Assembly: GCA_041397825.1 (NCBI GenBank)
Contig: JAWKVX010000002.1
Location: 868,001-932,000, forward strand
Length of the DNA: 64,000 bases
Source: JANNSX01 sp041397825
Lineage (GTDB): Bacteria > Pseudomonadota > Alphaproteobacteria > Rhizobiales > Hyphomicrobiaceae
Direction: 5' to 3'
A model generated the notes under the pieces. That model saw nothing but the letters and a program-made list of their open reading frames with translations, did no database searches and was not told the DNA's origin. Below, piece by piece: positions 15,874 to 25,204 of this stretch. A program made the position numbers and the translations under genes. Position 1 is the stretch's first letter; every line of letters starts with the position of its first letter.

Positions 15874-16299
15874 CGGAGCACGCTCGGGGGACGAGCATGG
15901 GGCTCCAACGAGGGGGCGGCCAGTGGCCGCCCCTCATTTTTTTCCTGGACTCCGATCGGATCGCGCTGCGGGCCACCGGAAATCGCACCGTCGGCATGAC
16001 GAGGGGGCAGGCCCATCCATGTGGACGCGCGTGTGGCTGCCGGATCATCACTGCGCTCGCTCCAACCGACAGACGACGAGCATGTCCTCAGGTGCTGGGG
16101 ATGGGGTCTAGGCCGGCGCTGAACTGAGCGAAACCTAGTATATCGCCGGCGCGGAGAGGGCCGACCTCCAACTCTGATCCTCCCGCCGCGACAGGGAAGA
16201 GAGAAGGGGATCGCAGACGCTACACCGCTGCCGTGTTCGCACAAGACAACGGGCGTCACGGCATGCGCTGAGGGCGGCTTCAGGTAGACCGGGCAGAGA
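15874..16299. other. Intergenic region between convergent tadC and tadD
   Basis: These 426 bases hold the tadC terminator near the left end. I see no gene in the rest. Several short open frames here have compositions typical of shadow frames. The ATGGATGGGCCTGCCCCCTC segment around 16003-16023 (minus strand) is vaguely like degenerate intergenic repeats common in related genomes, but I cannot confirm a family. Confidence 0.4.
15910..15946 (+). terminator. Terminator of the cpa/tad operon
   Basis: AGGGGGCGGCCA pairs with TGGCCGCCCCT with almost no loop, followed by CATTTTTTT. It is a textbook intrinsic terminator 37 bases after tadC. Confidence 0.9.
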
Positions 16300-17220
16300 T
16301 CAAGGGGTGGCCGCAGCAACCTTGCTGGCGTCGTCCGTCGACGTCTCGGCGGCCCAGACGTCCGTCGAGGCGGCCGGCGTCGCCTCGGCGACGGCCTGAG
16401 GAGCCGGCTGCTTGCCGAGGGGGACCGGCGTCGCCTTCACCATCTTCTTCAGATAGCTGACGTTGGATTGGGCCTTCGAGGCCTCCAGATCGACGGCGGC
16501 TACCTGCTTGGCTTCGTCGAACCGGCCCTGGACGCCGAGAACGAGCGCCAGATTCTGCCGGATCTTGACCGTGTCGCCACCGGCATCGGCAGCCTTGCGA
16601 AGCAGACCTTCCGCCTTCGCCGGTTCGCCGTTCAGCGCATAGGTGAGCGCCAGGTTGTTGAGAACCGCCGGCTCGGTCGGCGCCAGCTCATGCGCCCGCT
16701 CGAAATAGCCCTGGGCTTCGCGATTGTGGCCGAGCTTGGCCTGGATCGTGCCGAGCGCCGAGACGACCCGCCAGTCGGGCCGGCTCGGATCGTCGGCCCG
16801 GGCAAGCAGCTTCTGCGCCAGCTCGAGATTGCCCTTGTCGAGCGCCATGCGGCCGAGCTCTGAGGCGATCGGCCGGCTGTCGGGCATATACATCGCCGCC
16901 TGCTGGAGCACGCTTTCGGCGCGATCCTTCTCTCCGGTCGCCTTGAGGGCGTTGGCGAAGCCGATCGCCGCTGCCTCGTCCTTCGGGTTCTTGGCATAGG
17001 CCGTGGCCCAGTAGGCTTTGGCGGTCTCCGGGCTCGCATCCTCCGGGAGCTTAGCGATCGTCTCTTCCGCCGTGTCGTTGGCGGCCAGGACGCCCGACAC
17101 CGGAGGACTCGAGGCGCAGGCTCCGAGCAGCAGCGATGCGGTCACGACCGCAATCACGCCGAGCGCGCGGCAGGGGCGAGACGGCGGCAATTGGGAGAGC
17201 TTCGACTGCATCACAAGCAT
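16300..17220 (-). CDS. tadD: TadD-like TPR lipoprotein
   Basis: This is a protein of about 306 residues. The signal peptide ends in a lipobox (LLLGAC, Cys at about residue 35), so it is probably attached to the outer membrane. Tetratricopeptide repeats run over residues about 65-250 (for example FERAHELAPTEPAVLNNLALTYALNGEPAKA). TadD proteins act as pilotins for the Tad secretin. Here the gene faces the cpa operon from the opposite strand, so it is transcribed separately. Met4 (17211) has a better spaced ribosome site than Met1. The C-terminal Ala/Thr-rich tail is low complexity. Confidence 0.85.
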   Translation of the reverse strand: MLVMQSKLSQLPPSRPCRALGVIAVVTASLLLGACASSPPVSGVLAANDTAEETIAKLPEDASPETAKAYWATAYAKNPKDEAAAIGFANALKATGEKDRAESVLQQAAMYMPDSRPIASELGRMALDKGNLELAQKLLARADDPSRPDWRVVSALGTIQAKLGHNREAQGYFERAHELAPTEPAVLNNLALTYALNGEPAKAEGLLRKAADAGGDTVKIRQNLALVLGVQGRFDEAKQVAAVDLEASKAQSNVSYLKKMVKATPVPLGKQPAPQAVAEATPAASTDVWAAETSTDDASKVAAATP

Positions 17221-17348
17221 TCCGCTGAAGCCGGGATCCGGCGATTAATTCGAGCGTCAGTTTCTGATACAGCGGTCAATAAAGACTTAACTTGCCAATA
17301 TGCCTAAGGTTTCTCCTCCGAGCGACGACAAGGACGGCTCCGGGCCCA

Positions 17349-17993
17349 CTATGCCTTGGCGGCCGCCATGCCCCAGGCTTGCATCTCCGGCAGGCTCATC
17401 ATGTGCTCCCGGTAGGCTTCCGCAGTCCCGTCGTCGCCAAATCTCGACAAGCCGATGCCGTAGGTCGTGAAGCGGGAGCAGACGGGTGCATACATCGCGT
17501 CGGCGATGCTGAAGGCGCCGAGGAGACATGGGCCGGACGCTCCGTAGGTCGTACGGCCCTGGCGCCAGATGGCGACGATGCGGGCGATGTCCGCCTCGAG
17601 CTCTGGCCCGATCTCAGGTGTCGGCAAGGTTTTCGCAAAGTCCATCGGCAAGGTCTGCCGGAGTTTGGCGAGGCCCGAATGCATCTCGGCCGAGATCGAC
17701 CGGCCGAAGGCGCGTGCGGCGCGCTCGGACGGCCACAACGTGGACGACGGGGCGAGCTCTGCAGCATACTCGCAGATGGCGAGGCTATCCCAGATCTGGA
17801 GGCCGCCGTCGACGAGGCACGGCACCTTGCCCGATGGCGAAACCTTGTCGATGGCCGCACGGGTGCCCGGTTGGCGAAGCGGGATCTCCACCTCCTCGAA
17901 ATCGAGCCCGGCGCGCTTCAGGGCGAGCCACGGTCTGAGGCTCCAGGACGAGAACGCCTTGCTGCCGATATAGAGGGTCAGGGGAGCTGACAT
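17349..17993 (-). CDS. Glutathione S-transferase family protein
   Basis: This is a 214-residue soluble protein. The N-terminal thioredoxin-like domain has SKAFSSWSLRPWLALK (the Ser near residue 15 is the likely glutathione-activating residue) and GKVPCLVD (cis-Pro loop). The C-terminal helical domain ends with GAFSIADAMYAPV, the usual N-capping box. The reaction is unknown; similar proteins are annotated as general stress or zeta-like GSTs. It is monocistronic and divergent from the aminopeptidase gene. Confidence 0.88.
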   Translation of the reverse strand: MSAPLTLYIGSKAFSSWSLRPWLALKRAGLDFEEVEIPLRQPGTRAAIDKVSPSGKVPCLVDGGLQIWDSLAICEYAAELAPSSTLWPSERAARAFGRSISAEMHSGLAKLRQTLPMDFAKTLPTPEIGPELEADIARIVAIWRQGRTTYGASGPCLLGAFSIADAMYAPVCSRFTTYGIGLSRFGDDGTAEAYREHMMSLPEMQAWGMAAAKA

Positions 17994-18084
17994 CCGTGCC
18001 GTCTCCGATTGTCAATGTGGGACCGAGCTGCCATACCAGCTCAACTGCGCCCGCGGCTGGCATTTCTGGAGGTATCGTCCGACC

Positions 18085-19512
18085 ATGGCCAAGCGTGAAG
18101 AGACCGCGCCGGCGGCCGGTCCCGATCTCCTACTCCTCGGACCCGACAGCCTCAAGCGGGCGACGCCCATCCATCTTGTGAACAAGGCCTCCTGGGGCGA
18201 GCTGGCGAAGACGCTCGAGCCCGCGGCGCAGCGCTTTGCCGAGGCCAGCGGCTTCGATGGCAGCCCGGGCAAGCTCGTCCTCCTGCCGGCGGCCGTGGGC
18301 GGACTGTCGGCTGCCGTCTTTGGCCTAGCCGACGGCGAGGAGGGCGACGGGCCGCTGGCTGCGGGGCAACTCCCCGGCTTGCTACCGCCTGGCGACTACC
18401 GTCTCGAGGGCACCGCCGCAGCCGATGCTGAGGCCGCCCTGGGCTGGGTGCTCGGGGCCTATGCCTTCGATCGCTACAAGTCGAAGAGGTCGGACAAGCT
18501 CCGTCGCCTGGCGCTCACGAAGGAGATCGACCGCGGGCGTGTGCTGTCGATGGCGCGTGCCGTCTATCTCGGCCGCGATCTCATCAACACGCCGGCCAAT
18601 GATCTCGGACCCGAGGAGCTTGAGGCGGCGGCCCGGACCCTCGCCAGGAGTTGCAAGGCGGAGGTGAGCTCGATCGTCGGCGACCGGCTGCTCGCTGAGA
18701 ATTTTCCAATGCTTCATGCCGTGGGACGGGCCAGCGCGCGGGCGCCGCGGCTCGTCGATCTCAGATGGGGAAAAGCGAGCCATCGAACGGTGACGTTGGT
18801 TGGCAAGGGCATCTGCTTCGACACCGGCGGCCTCAACATCAAGACCGGTGATTCCATGTCGCTGATGAAGAAGGACATGGGCGGCGCGGCGACCGCGCTC
18901 GCACTGGCCGCGATGATCATGGAGGCGAAGCTTCCGGTGCGGCTCCGCGTGCTGCTCGCCATCGCCGAGAACGCCATCGCTGGCAACGCCTTCCGGCCGG
19001 GCGACATTCTCAAGAGCCGCAACGGCATGACTGTTGAGATCGGCAACACGGATGCGGAAGGTCGGCTGGTGCTCGCCGATGCCATGGCGCTCGGCGGCGA
19101 GGAGACGCCCGACATCATGCTGACCTTCGCCACCCTGACCGGCGCGGCGCGGGTGGCGCTCGGCCCCGATCTGCCGCCCTTCTACTGCACGGACGACGCG
19201 ATCGCGGATCGGATCATCGCCGCCGGGCGTGCCGTCGACGACCCGGTCTGGCGGATGCCCTTCTGGCAGCCTTACGACCAACTGCTCAAGAGCCAGATCG
19301 CCGACGTCAATCACATCTCCGGTGGACCCCATGCCGGCTCCGTGACGGCGGCGATGTTCCTGAAGCGGTTCGCGCCGAAGGGTACCGTCTACGGACATTT
19401 CGATGTCTTCTGCTGGGTGCCGCGCGCCAAGCCGGGCCGGCCGGTCGGCGGTGAGCCGCAGGCCGCTCGCGCGGTGTTCCATGCCCTCGAGCGGATGGTG
19501 GGCGAGACGTGA
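18085..19512 (+). CDS. M17 leucyl aminopeptidase family protein
   Basis: This 475-residue cytosolic metallopeptidase has the signature NTDAEGRLVLADA (about residues 320-332). The preceding metal-binding stretches are GKGICFDTGGLNIKTG and MKKDMGGAA, giving the two-metal site of the PepA/PepB family. It releases N-terminal residues from peptides. A GGAGGT ribosome site lies 11 bases upstream. It overlaps the NlpC/P60 gene by four bases (GTGA), which suggests joint handling of peptides including cell-wall peptides. Confidence 0.92.
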   Translation: MAKREETAPAAGPDLLLLGPDSLKRATPIHLVNKASWGELAKTLEPAAQRFAEASGFDGSPGKLVLLPAAVGGLSAAVFGLADGEEGDGPLAAGQLPGLLPPGDYRLEGTAAADAEAALGWVLGAYAFDRYKSKRSDKLRRLALTKEIDRGRVLSMARAVYLGRDLINTPANDLGPEELEAAARTLARSCKAEVSSIVGDRLLAENFPMLHAVGRASARAPRLVDLRWGKASHRTVTLVGKGICFDTGGLNIKTGDSMSLMKKDMGGAATALALAAMIMEAKLPVRLRVLLAIAENAIAGNAFRPGDILKSRNGMTVEIGNTDAEGRLVLADAMALGGEETPDIMLTFATLTGAARVALGPDLPPFYCTDDAIADRIIAAGRAVDDPVWRMPFWQPYDQLLKSQIADVNHISGGPHAGSVTAAMFLKRFAPKGTVYGHFDVFCWVPRAKPGRPVGGEPQAARAVFHALERMVGET

Positions 19513-20366
19513 GCGGGCTCGACCGTCGCCACTTTGCCTATCGCGACGACCTGGCGGACCGGTCGCTCGAGGGCCGTGTGGCGGCGGCGCGCTTCGTCGA
19601 GGGCCATCCGGCTCAGGTTGTTGCCGGACTGGCCTCCCTCCGGCGCCGGCCTGAGGCGGCCTCACGACAGGATACGGAAGTGCTGTTTGGCGAGCCGGTG
19701 ACCGTGTTCGAGACACGTGACGGCTGGGCTTGGGTGCAGCTCGCGAGCGATGGCTATGTCGGCTATGTCGCCGCCGACCAGCTCGGGCCGCTGCATGTCG
19801 CGACGCACAAGGTCGTCGCCGAGCGAACCTTCCTCTATCCGGAGCCCGACATCAAATCACCAGCGACGGCGGCGCTGAGCCTCGGATCGGTGCTGACGGT
19901 GACGGAGTCCGTCGGCACGCTCCTGGCACTGGCGAGCGGCGGCTTCGTCGTGGCGCGGCATGCCGCCCCGGTCGACAACGCCGAGCCGGACTTCGTCGCC
20001 GTGGCCGAGCGTCTCGTCGGCATTCCCTATCTATGGGGTGGCAAGTCGACGAAAGGGCTCGACTGCTCCGGCCTCGTGCAACTCGCCATGCAGGCGGCCG
20101 GCCTCCCCTGTCCGCGCGACAGTGACATGCAGGCGGTCGGGCTCGGCGCGGCCGTCGCCAAGGACACGCCGCTCCGCCGCGGCGACCTCGTCTTCTGGCC
20201 GGGACATGTCGGCATCATGGTGAACGACGTCAGCCTGCTGCATGCCAACGGTCATCACATGCAGGTGGTCATCGAGCCGTTGGCCGAGGCGGTCGATCGG
20301 ATCGCCGGCACGGGCGTGCTTGTTAGCGACGTCCGACGCCTGCCGGCACTCGGCCGCGCTCAGTAG
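19509..20366 (+). CDS. NlpC/P60 peptidoglycan endopeptidase with SH3 domains
   Basis: This is a 285-residue protein. Two SH3b-like domains occupy about residues 55-155 (including DGWAWVQLASDGYVGYV). The papain-like NlpC/P60 domain follows, with catalytic Cys in LDCSGLVQ (about residue 180), His in GHVGIM and a third polar residue near NGHH. It would cut gamma-D-Glu-diamino acid bonds in wall peptides. No classical signal peptide is visible, so it may work on recycled muropeptides in the cytoplasm, which fits coupling to the aminopeptidase. The start is GTG inside the stop of the previous gene. Confidence 0.9.
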   Translation: MSGLDRRHFAYRDDLADRSLEGRVAAARFVEGHPAQVVAGLASLRRRPEAASRQDTEVLFGEPVTVFETRDGWAWVQLASDGYVGYVAADQLGPLHVATHKVVAERTFLYPEPDIKSPATAALSLGSVLTVTESVGTLLALASGGFVVARHAAPVDNAEPDFVAVAERLVGIPYLWGGKSTKGLDCSGLVQLAMQAAGLPCPRDSDMQAVGLGAAVAKDTPLRRGDLVFWPGHVGIMVNDVSLLHANGHHMQVVIEPLAEAVDRIAGTGVLVSDVRRLPALGRAQ

Positions 20367-21310
20367 CCGCGCGTTCTCTCAACCACGTTCTGGAGCGGCT
20401 TGCCATCGCGGCGCCGCTGGATTTGTCCAGAGATATAGCGGGCTAGTGCCGCCGGCTCGCTGTCGGCGGCGTTGTGCGGCGTGATGACGACATTGGGATG
20501 TGCCCATATCGGATGCGAGGGCTCGAGCGGCTCGGTCTCGAACACGTCGAGGCTCGCGCCGATCAGCTGGCCGGAATTGAGTGCCGCGAGGATGTCGGAC
20601 GTCACCTGCGAGCCGCCGCGGCCGGCATTGATGACGACGGCGCCGCCGAGCGCACCATCCCGCTTGAGCTTGGCGATCAGTTTCGCGTCGATGAGGCCCC
20701 GGGTCTCGGGCGTCATCGGCAGGAGCGAGACCAGCATCTCGGTGCGCGCCAGGAAACGATCGATCCCATCAGCCCCCGAGAAGGTCTCGATGCCAGGGAT
20801 CGACTTCGGCGTCCGGCTCCAACCGGCGACCTTGAAGCCCATCGTCTGGAGCTTCCGGGCCGCATCGCTGCCGAGCGCACCTAGCCCCATGACGCCAACG
20901 GCAATGGCCGAGGCGGCCGGTTGCGCCGGGATGTCGTGCCAACGCCGCTCCTTCTGCTGCTCCATGTAGCGCAGCATGCGGCGGTGATGCACGAGGGCCT
21001 GCAACACGACCCATTCCGACATGCGCTCGGTCATGTTGGGATCGACGATGCGCACGATCGGCAGCTCGGGCGGAATGGTCTTGTCGGCAAGGATGGCATC
21101 GACACCGGCACCGAGATTGAAGATGACCTCGAGATCACGGCAGCGTGCCAGGAGGCCCGGCTCCGGTCTCCAGACGATCGCATAGCGGATTCCGGCGAGA
21201 TCCGCAGGCGCGGTCGAGGTCGAGATCACGAGCGAGGGATCGGCGTCGCGGAAATGAGTGATCCAGGGACCGGCGTCCCAGTCGGCGGCGTTGAAAAGAA
21301 CCTTGGTCAT
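20360..21310 (-). CDS. D-2-hydroxyacid dehydrogenase, glyoxylate/hydroxypyruvate reductase A-like
   Basis: This is a 316-residue NAD(P)H-dependent enzyme. The nucleotide fold has VGVMGLGALGSDAARKLQTMGF (split by a GxGxxG pattern at about residue 140). Catalytic Arg lies in NAGRGGSQV, with Glu and His in ETEPLEPSHPIW and ITPHNAA. It resembles GhrA, which reduces glyoxylate and hydroxypyruvate. ATG 21310 is chosen because the upstream extension is out of family. It is the last gene after the yej transporter, eight bases from yejF, and converges on the NlpC gene with seven overlapping bases. Confidence 0.88.
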   Translation of the reverse strand: MTKVLFNAADWDAGPWITHFRDADPSLVISTSTAPADLAGIRYAIVWRPEPGLLARCRDLEVIFNLGAGVDAILADKTIPPELPIVRIVDPNMTERMSEWVVLQALVHHRRMLRYMEQQKERRWHDIPAQPAASAIAVGVMGLGALGSDAARKLQTMGFKVAGWSRTPKSIPGIETFSGADGIDRFLARTEMLVSLLPMTPETRGLIDAKLIAKLKRDGALGGAVVINAGRGGSQVTSDILAALNSGQLIGASLDVFETEPLEPSHPIWAHPNVVITPHNAADSEPAALARYISGQIQRRRDGKPLQNVVERTRGY

Positions 21311-21318
21311 GACAGTCC

Positions 21319-22959
21319 TTACTGAGAGACGATGCCCTCGGGGGCGGTCTCGAGGTTGAGGGCCGCGGCCAGGAGCGCCTTCGTATAGTCTTCGCGCGGC
21401 CGCTCGAAGATCTGCTCGCCGGTTCCTTCCTCGACGACCTTGCCGTTCCGCATGACGATGACATGGCTCGATAGGGCACGGACGACTCTCAGATCGTGGC
21501 TGATGAAGAGATAGGCGAGGTTGTGCCGCTTCTGGAGATTGCGGAGCAGGTCGACGATCTGCGCCTGCACGCTCATGTCGAGCGCGCTCGTCGGTTCGTC
21601 CAGCATCATGAAGCGCGGCTCGAGCACCACTGCGCGGGCGACGGCGATACGCTGGCGCTGGCCGCCGGAGAACTCGTGCGGATAGCGATCCTGCCACTGT
21701 GGATCCAGACCGACCTCCTCGAGGGCTTGCCCGACTTTCTTTCGGCGCTGATCATAGTCGAGCTCCGGCCTCAGGATCGTCAGCCCTTCCTCGATGATCT
21801 GGCCCACCGAGAGGCGCGGCGAAAGCGAGCCGAAAGGATCCTGGAAGACGATCTGCATGTTGCGGCGCAAGGGGCGCATGTCGCCCGAGTCGAGACCGTC
21901 GATGCGCTTGCCCTCGAAGGTGATGGCGCCTTCGGACGAAATCAACCTGAGGATGGCCAGGCCGAGCGTCGTCTTGCCGGAGCCGGATTCGCCGACGACG
22001 CCGACCGTCTGGCCGGCGCGAAGGTCGATGCTGACGCCGTCCACGGCCTTCACGTGGCCGACCGTCCGCTTGAAGAAGCCGGCCTTGATCGGGAACCAGA
22101 CTTTCAGGCTGTCGGTTCTGACCACCACGGATGCGCCCGGATCGGCCGCAGGCGGCCTGCCCTTGGGCTCGGCGTCGAGAAGCAGCTTCGTATAGGCGTG
22201 CGCGGGCCGCTCGTAGACGTCCGCCGTCTTCCCTTCCTCCACCACCTCGCCATGGCGCATCACATAGACTCGGCTCGCCATCTTGCGGACGATGCCGAGA
22301 TCATGGGTGATGAGCAGCACGGCCATCCCAAGCTTTGCCTGCAGCTCGCGCAGCAGCTCGAGGATCTGGGCCTGGACGGTGACGTCGACCGCCGTCGTCG
22401 GCTCGTCGGCGATCAGGAGATCTGGCTCGTTGGCGAGTGCCATGGCGATCATTACACGCTGCCGCTGGCCGCCGGACAGCTCGTGGGGATAGGCTTGCAG
22501 CCGGTTCTCGGCATCGCGGATGCCGACCTGGGTGAGCAGCTCGAGGACGCGCCGTCGGGCCGCCTCGCCCGTCATGCCGCGATGCAATTTCAGGATCTCG
22601 CCGACCTGCCGCTCGATCGTGTGCAGCGGATTGAGTGAATTCATCGGCTCCTGGAAAATCATCGAGATCTTGTCGCCACGGATCTCGCGGAGCTCGGCTT
22701 CGGAGAGAGTCAGGAGATCCTGGCCGCCGAAGAGGATCTGGCCAGAGGGATGCGACGCCGCGGGATAGGGCAGGAGCCGCATGATCGAGAGGGCGGAAAC
22801 GGACTTCCCCGACCCCGACTCGCCGACGAGTGCAACCGTCTCGCCCTTGCCGATAGTGAAGGAGACGGACTTCACGGCGTGAAACAGCGATCCGCCCGAC
22901 GCGAAGTCGACGGAGAGGTCCTTGACCTCGACGAGCGGTGTGCCGGCACCTTTCGTCAT
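21319..22959 (-). CDS. yejF: Peptide ABC transporter, fused double ATPase, YejF-like
   Basis: This 546-residue cytoplasmic protein has two complete ABC ATPase domains. The first Walker A is GESGSGKS (about residue 40), with signature LSGGQRQRV and Walker B LLIADEP. The second Walker A is GESGSGKT (about 320), with signature FSGGQRQRI and FMMLDEP. It powers import through YejB/YejE. Fused ATPases are typical of YejF, while Opp/Dpp systems use separate DppD and DppF. The start overlaps yejE by ATGA. Confidence 0.93.
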   Translation of the reverse strand: MTKGAGTPLVEVKDLSVDFASGGSLFHAVKSVSFTIGKGETVALVGESGSGKSVSALSIMRLLPYPAASHPSGQILFGGQDLLTLSEAELREIRGDKISMIFQEPMNSLNPLHTIERQVGEILKLHRGMTGEAARRRVLELLTQVGIRDAENRLQAYPHELSGGQRQRVMIAMALANEPDLLIADEPTTAVDVTVQAQILELLRELQAKLGMAVLLITHDLGIVRKMASRVYVMRHGEVVEEGKTADVYERPAHAYTKLLLDAEPKGRPPAADPGASVVVRTDSLKVWFPIKAGFFKRTVGHVKAVDGVSIDLRAGQTVGVVGESGSGKTTLGLAILRLISSEGAITFEGKRIDGLDSGDMRPLRRNMQIVFQDPFGSLSPRLSVGQIIEEGLTILRPELDYDQRRKKVGQALEEVGLDPQWQDRYPHEFSGGQRQRIAVARAVVLEPRFMMLDEPTSALDMSVQAQIVDLLRNLQKRHNLAYLFISHDLRVVRALSSHVIVMRNGKVVEEGTGEQIFERPREDYTKALLAAALNLETAPEGIVSQ

Positions 22960-24068
22960 TGGAAGGTCTTCCTCGGGTCTAGCGCGTCGCGCACGGCCTC
23001 GCCGATGAAGACGACGAGCGACAGCAGGACCGACAAGGTGACGAAGGCCGTAATGCCGAGCCAGGGCGCCTGGAGATTGGCCTTGCCCTGGGCCAGGAGC
23101 TCACCGAGCGATGGCGAACCCGGCGGCATGCCGAGCCCGAGGAAGTCGAGCGAGGTCAGCGCCGTGATCGAGCCCGACAGGATGAACGGCAGGAAAGTCA
23201 GCGTCGAGACCATGGCGTTCGGCAGCAGGTGCTTGAACATGATCTGCCGGTCGGAGAGGCCGAGGGCGCGGGCCGCCCTGACATACTCGAAATTCCGGCC
23301 GCGCAGAAACTCGGCCCGGACCAGGCCGACGAGGGCTGTCCAGCTGAAGACGAGGAGGATGGCGAGCAGCGTCCAGAAGCCCGGAACGAGCACCGAGGCG
23401 ACGATCAGCAGCACATAGAGCGAAGGGATCGATCCCCAGATCTCGATGATCCGCTGGCCGACGAGATCGACCCAGCCGCCGAAGTAGCCCTGCAGCGCCC
23501 CGATGATGACGCCGACGATCGAGGAGACGACGGTCAGTATCAGCCCGAACAGCACCGAGATGCGGAAGCCGTAAATGACGCGCGCCACGACATCCCGGCC
23601 CTGGTCGTCCGTGCCGAGCCAGTTGTCCGCCGATGGCGGCGCTGGCGCCGGCACCGGCAGGTCGAGGTTGATGGTGTCGTAACTGTAGGGAATGAGTGGC
23701 CAGAGCATCCAGCCGCCGGCCTCGGCGATGAGGTCCTTCAGAAAGGGATCGCGGTAGTCGGCCTCGGTCTCGAACTCGCCGCCGAACGCCGTCTCCGGAT
23801 AGCTCTTGAAGACCGGCATATAGAGGCCGCCCTGGTAGGAGACCAGAAGCGGCTTGTCGTTGGCGATAACGTCTGCGAGCAGGCTGACGAGAAACAGCAC
23901 GAGAAACAGCCAGAAGCTCACGAAGCCGCGCCGGTTGGCGACGAAGCTCGCCAGTCGCCGGCGGTTGAGCGGGGAGAGATGCCGCTCCAGGAGGCGGCTC
24001 AAACGGCCGCCCGAGGCGCTCGGCGCCGCATCCTGGCGGCTGTCGGCGGGGAGCGTGCCGGTGCTCAT
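22956..24068 (-). CDS. yejE: Peptide ABC transporter permease, YejE-like
   Basis: This 370-residue inner-membrane permease has an N-terminal tail, a first helix at about 48-68, and a long periplasmic loop containing YPETAFGGEF and NWLGTDDQGRDV. Five helices of the BPD_transp_1 domain follow. The last cytoplasmic loop has the EAA-type motif contacting the ATPase (RAARALGLSDRQIMFKHLLPN). The large first loop is characteristic of YejE. Confidence 0.93.
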   Translation of the reverse strand: MSTGTLPADSRQDAAPSASGGRLSRLLERHLSPLNRRRLASFVANRRGFVSFWLFLVLFLVSLLADVIANDKPLLVSYQGGLYMPVFKSYPETAFGGEFETEADYRDPFLKDLIAEAGGWMLWPLIPYSYDTINLDLPVPAPAPPSADNWLGTDDQGRDVVARVIYGFRISVLFGLILTVVSSIVGVIIGALQGYFGGWVDLVGQRIIEIWGSIPSLYVLLIVASVLVPGFWTLLAILLVFSWTALVGLVRAEFLRGRNFEYVRAARALGLSDRQIMFKHLLPNAMVSTLTFLPFILSGSITALTSLDFLGLGMPPGSPSLGELLAQGKANLQAPWLGITAFVTLSVLLSLVVFIGEAVRDALDPRKTFQ

Positions 24069-24071
24069 GCC

Positions 24072-25187
24072 TCAGACCTCCCGACTCTCGAAGTCGATCC
24101 GGGGATCGATCAACACATAGGTGAGGTCGGAGACGAGCTGCAGCGCCATGCCCATCAGTGCGAAGATGTAGAGAGTTGCGAACACCACGGGATAGTCGCG
24201 GTTGATGATGCTCTCGAAGCCGAGCAGGCCGAGGCCGTCGAGGCTGAAAATGTTCTCGATGAGGAGCGAGCCCCCGAAGAACGCGCCGATGAAGGCGCCG
24301 GGGAACCCGGAGATGACGATCAGCATGGCATTGCGGAACACGTGGCCATAGAGCACCTGGCGCTCGGTCAGGCCCTTGGCGCGTGCCGTGACGACATACT
24401 GCTTCTTGATCTCGTCGATGAACGAGTTCTTGGTCAGCAGCGTCGTCGTCGCGAAGGCGCCGACCGCCATGGCCGTGATCGGCAGCACGATGTGCCAGAT
24501 GTAGTCGATGATGTAGGCGGGCCAGCTCATGAAAGCGGCGCCGTTCGAATGCAGGCCCTTCAGCGGGAACCACTGGAAATAGGTGCCGCCGGCGAAGAAG
24601 ACGATCAGCATGACGGCGAACAGAAAGCCCGGAATGGCGTAGCCGATGATGATGACACCGCTGGTCCAGATGTCGAAGGGCGTACCGTCCTTGACGGCCT
24701 TGCGGATGCCGAGCGGAATCGAGATGCCGTAGGATATGATGAGCATCCACAGGCCGAGCGACATCGAGACCGGCAGCTTCTCCTTGATGAGCTTGAGGAC
24801 GCTGATGCTGCGGTAATAGCTCTCGCCGAAGTCGAAGCGGAGGTAGTCCCAGAGCATCTTCAGGAATCGCTCGTGCGCCGGCTTGTCGAAGCCGTAGAGC
24901 TTCTCGAGCTTCTTGATGAACTCGGGATCGAGCCCCTGGGCGCCACGGTACTTCGAGTTGATGCCGCTGTCGGCGCCGCCGGGCTGGTTGGCCTGGGTGC
25001 CCGAGCCGAAATCGCCGCTGCCGCCGCTGATCCGCGATGTCGCCGAGACGTCGTGGCCGCTCAGCTTGGCGATGGTCCGCTCGACAGGCCCGCCCGGCGC
25101 GAACTGGATGATAACGAAGCTCAGGAGCATGATGCCGAAGAGCGTCGGGATCATGAGCAGAAGCCGCTTGACGATATAGTTGAGCAT
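24072..25187 (-). CDS. yejB: Peptide ABC transporter permease, YejB-like
   Basis: This is a 371-residue permease with the N-terminus LNYIVKRLLLMIPTLFGIM, typical of YejB/DppB. A Ser/Gly-rich periplasmic insertion (about residues 45-85) separates it from the BPD_transp_1 domain. The EAA loop reads TARAKGLTERQVLYGHVFRN. It pairs with YejE and lies three bases upstream of it. Confidence 0.93.
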   Translation of the reverse strand: MLNYIVKRLLLMIPTLFGIMLLSFVIIQFAPGGPVERTIAKLSGHDVSATSRISGGSGDFGSGTQANQPGGADSGINSKYRGAQGLDPEFIKKLEKLYGFDKPAHERFLKMLWDYLRFDFGESYYRSISVLKLIKEKLPVSMSLGLWMLIISYGISIPLGIRKAVKDGTPFDIWTSGVIIIGYAIPGFLFAVMLIVFFAGGTYFQWFPLKGLHSNGAAFMSWPAYIIDYIWHIVLPITAMAVGAFATTTLLTKNSFIDEIKKQYVVTARAKGLTERQVLYGHVFRNAMLIVISGFPGAFIGAFFGGSLLIENIFSLDGLGLLGFESIINRDYPVVFATLYIFALMGMALQLVSDLTYVLIDPRIDFESREV

Positions 25188-25204
25188 GACGCCGGGCCCG
25201 AGAC

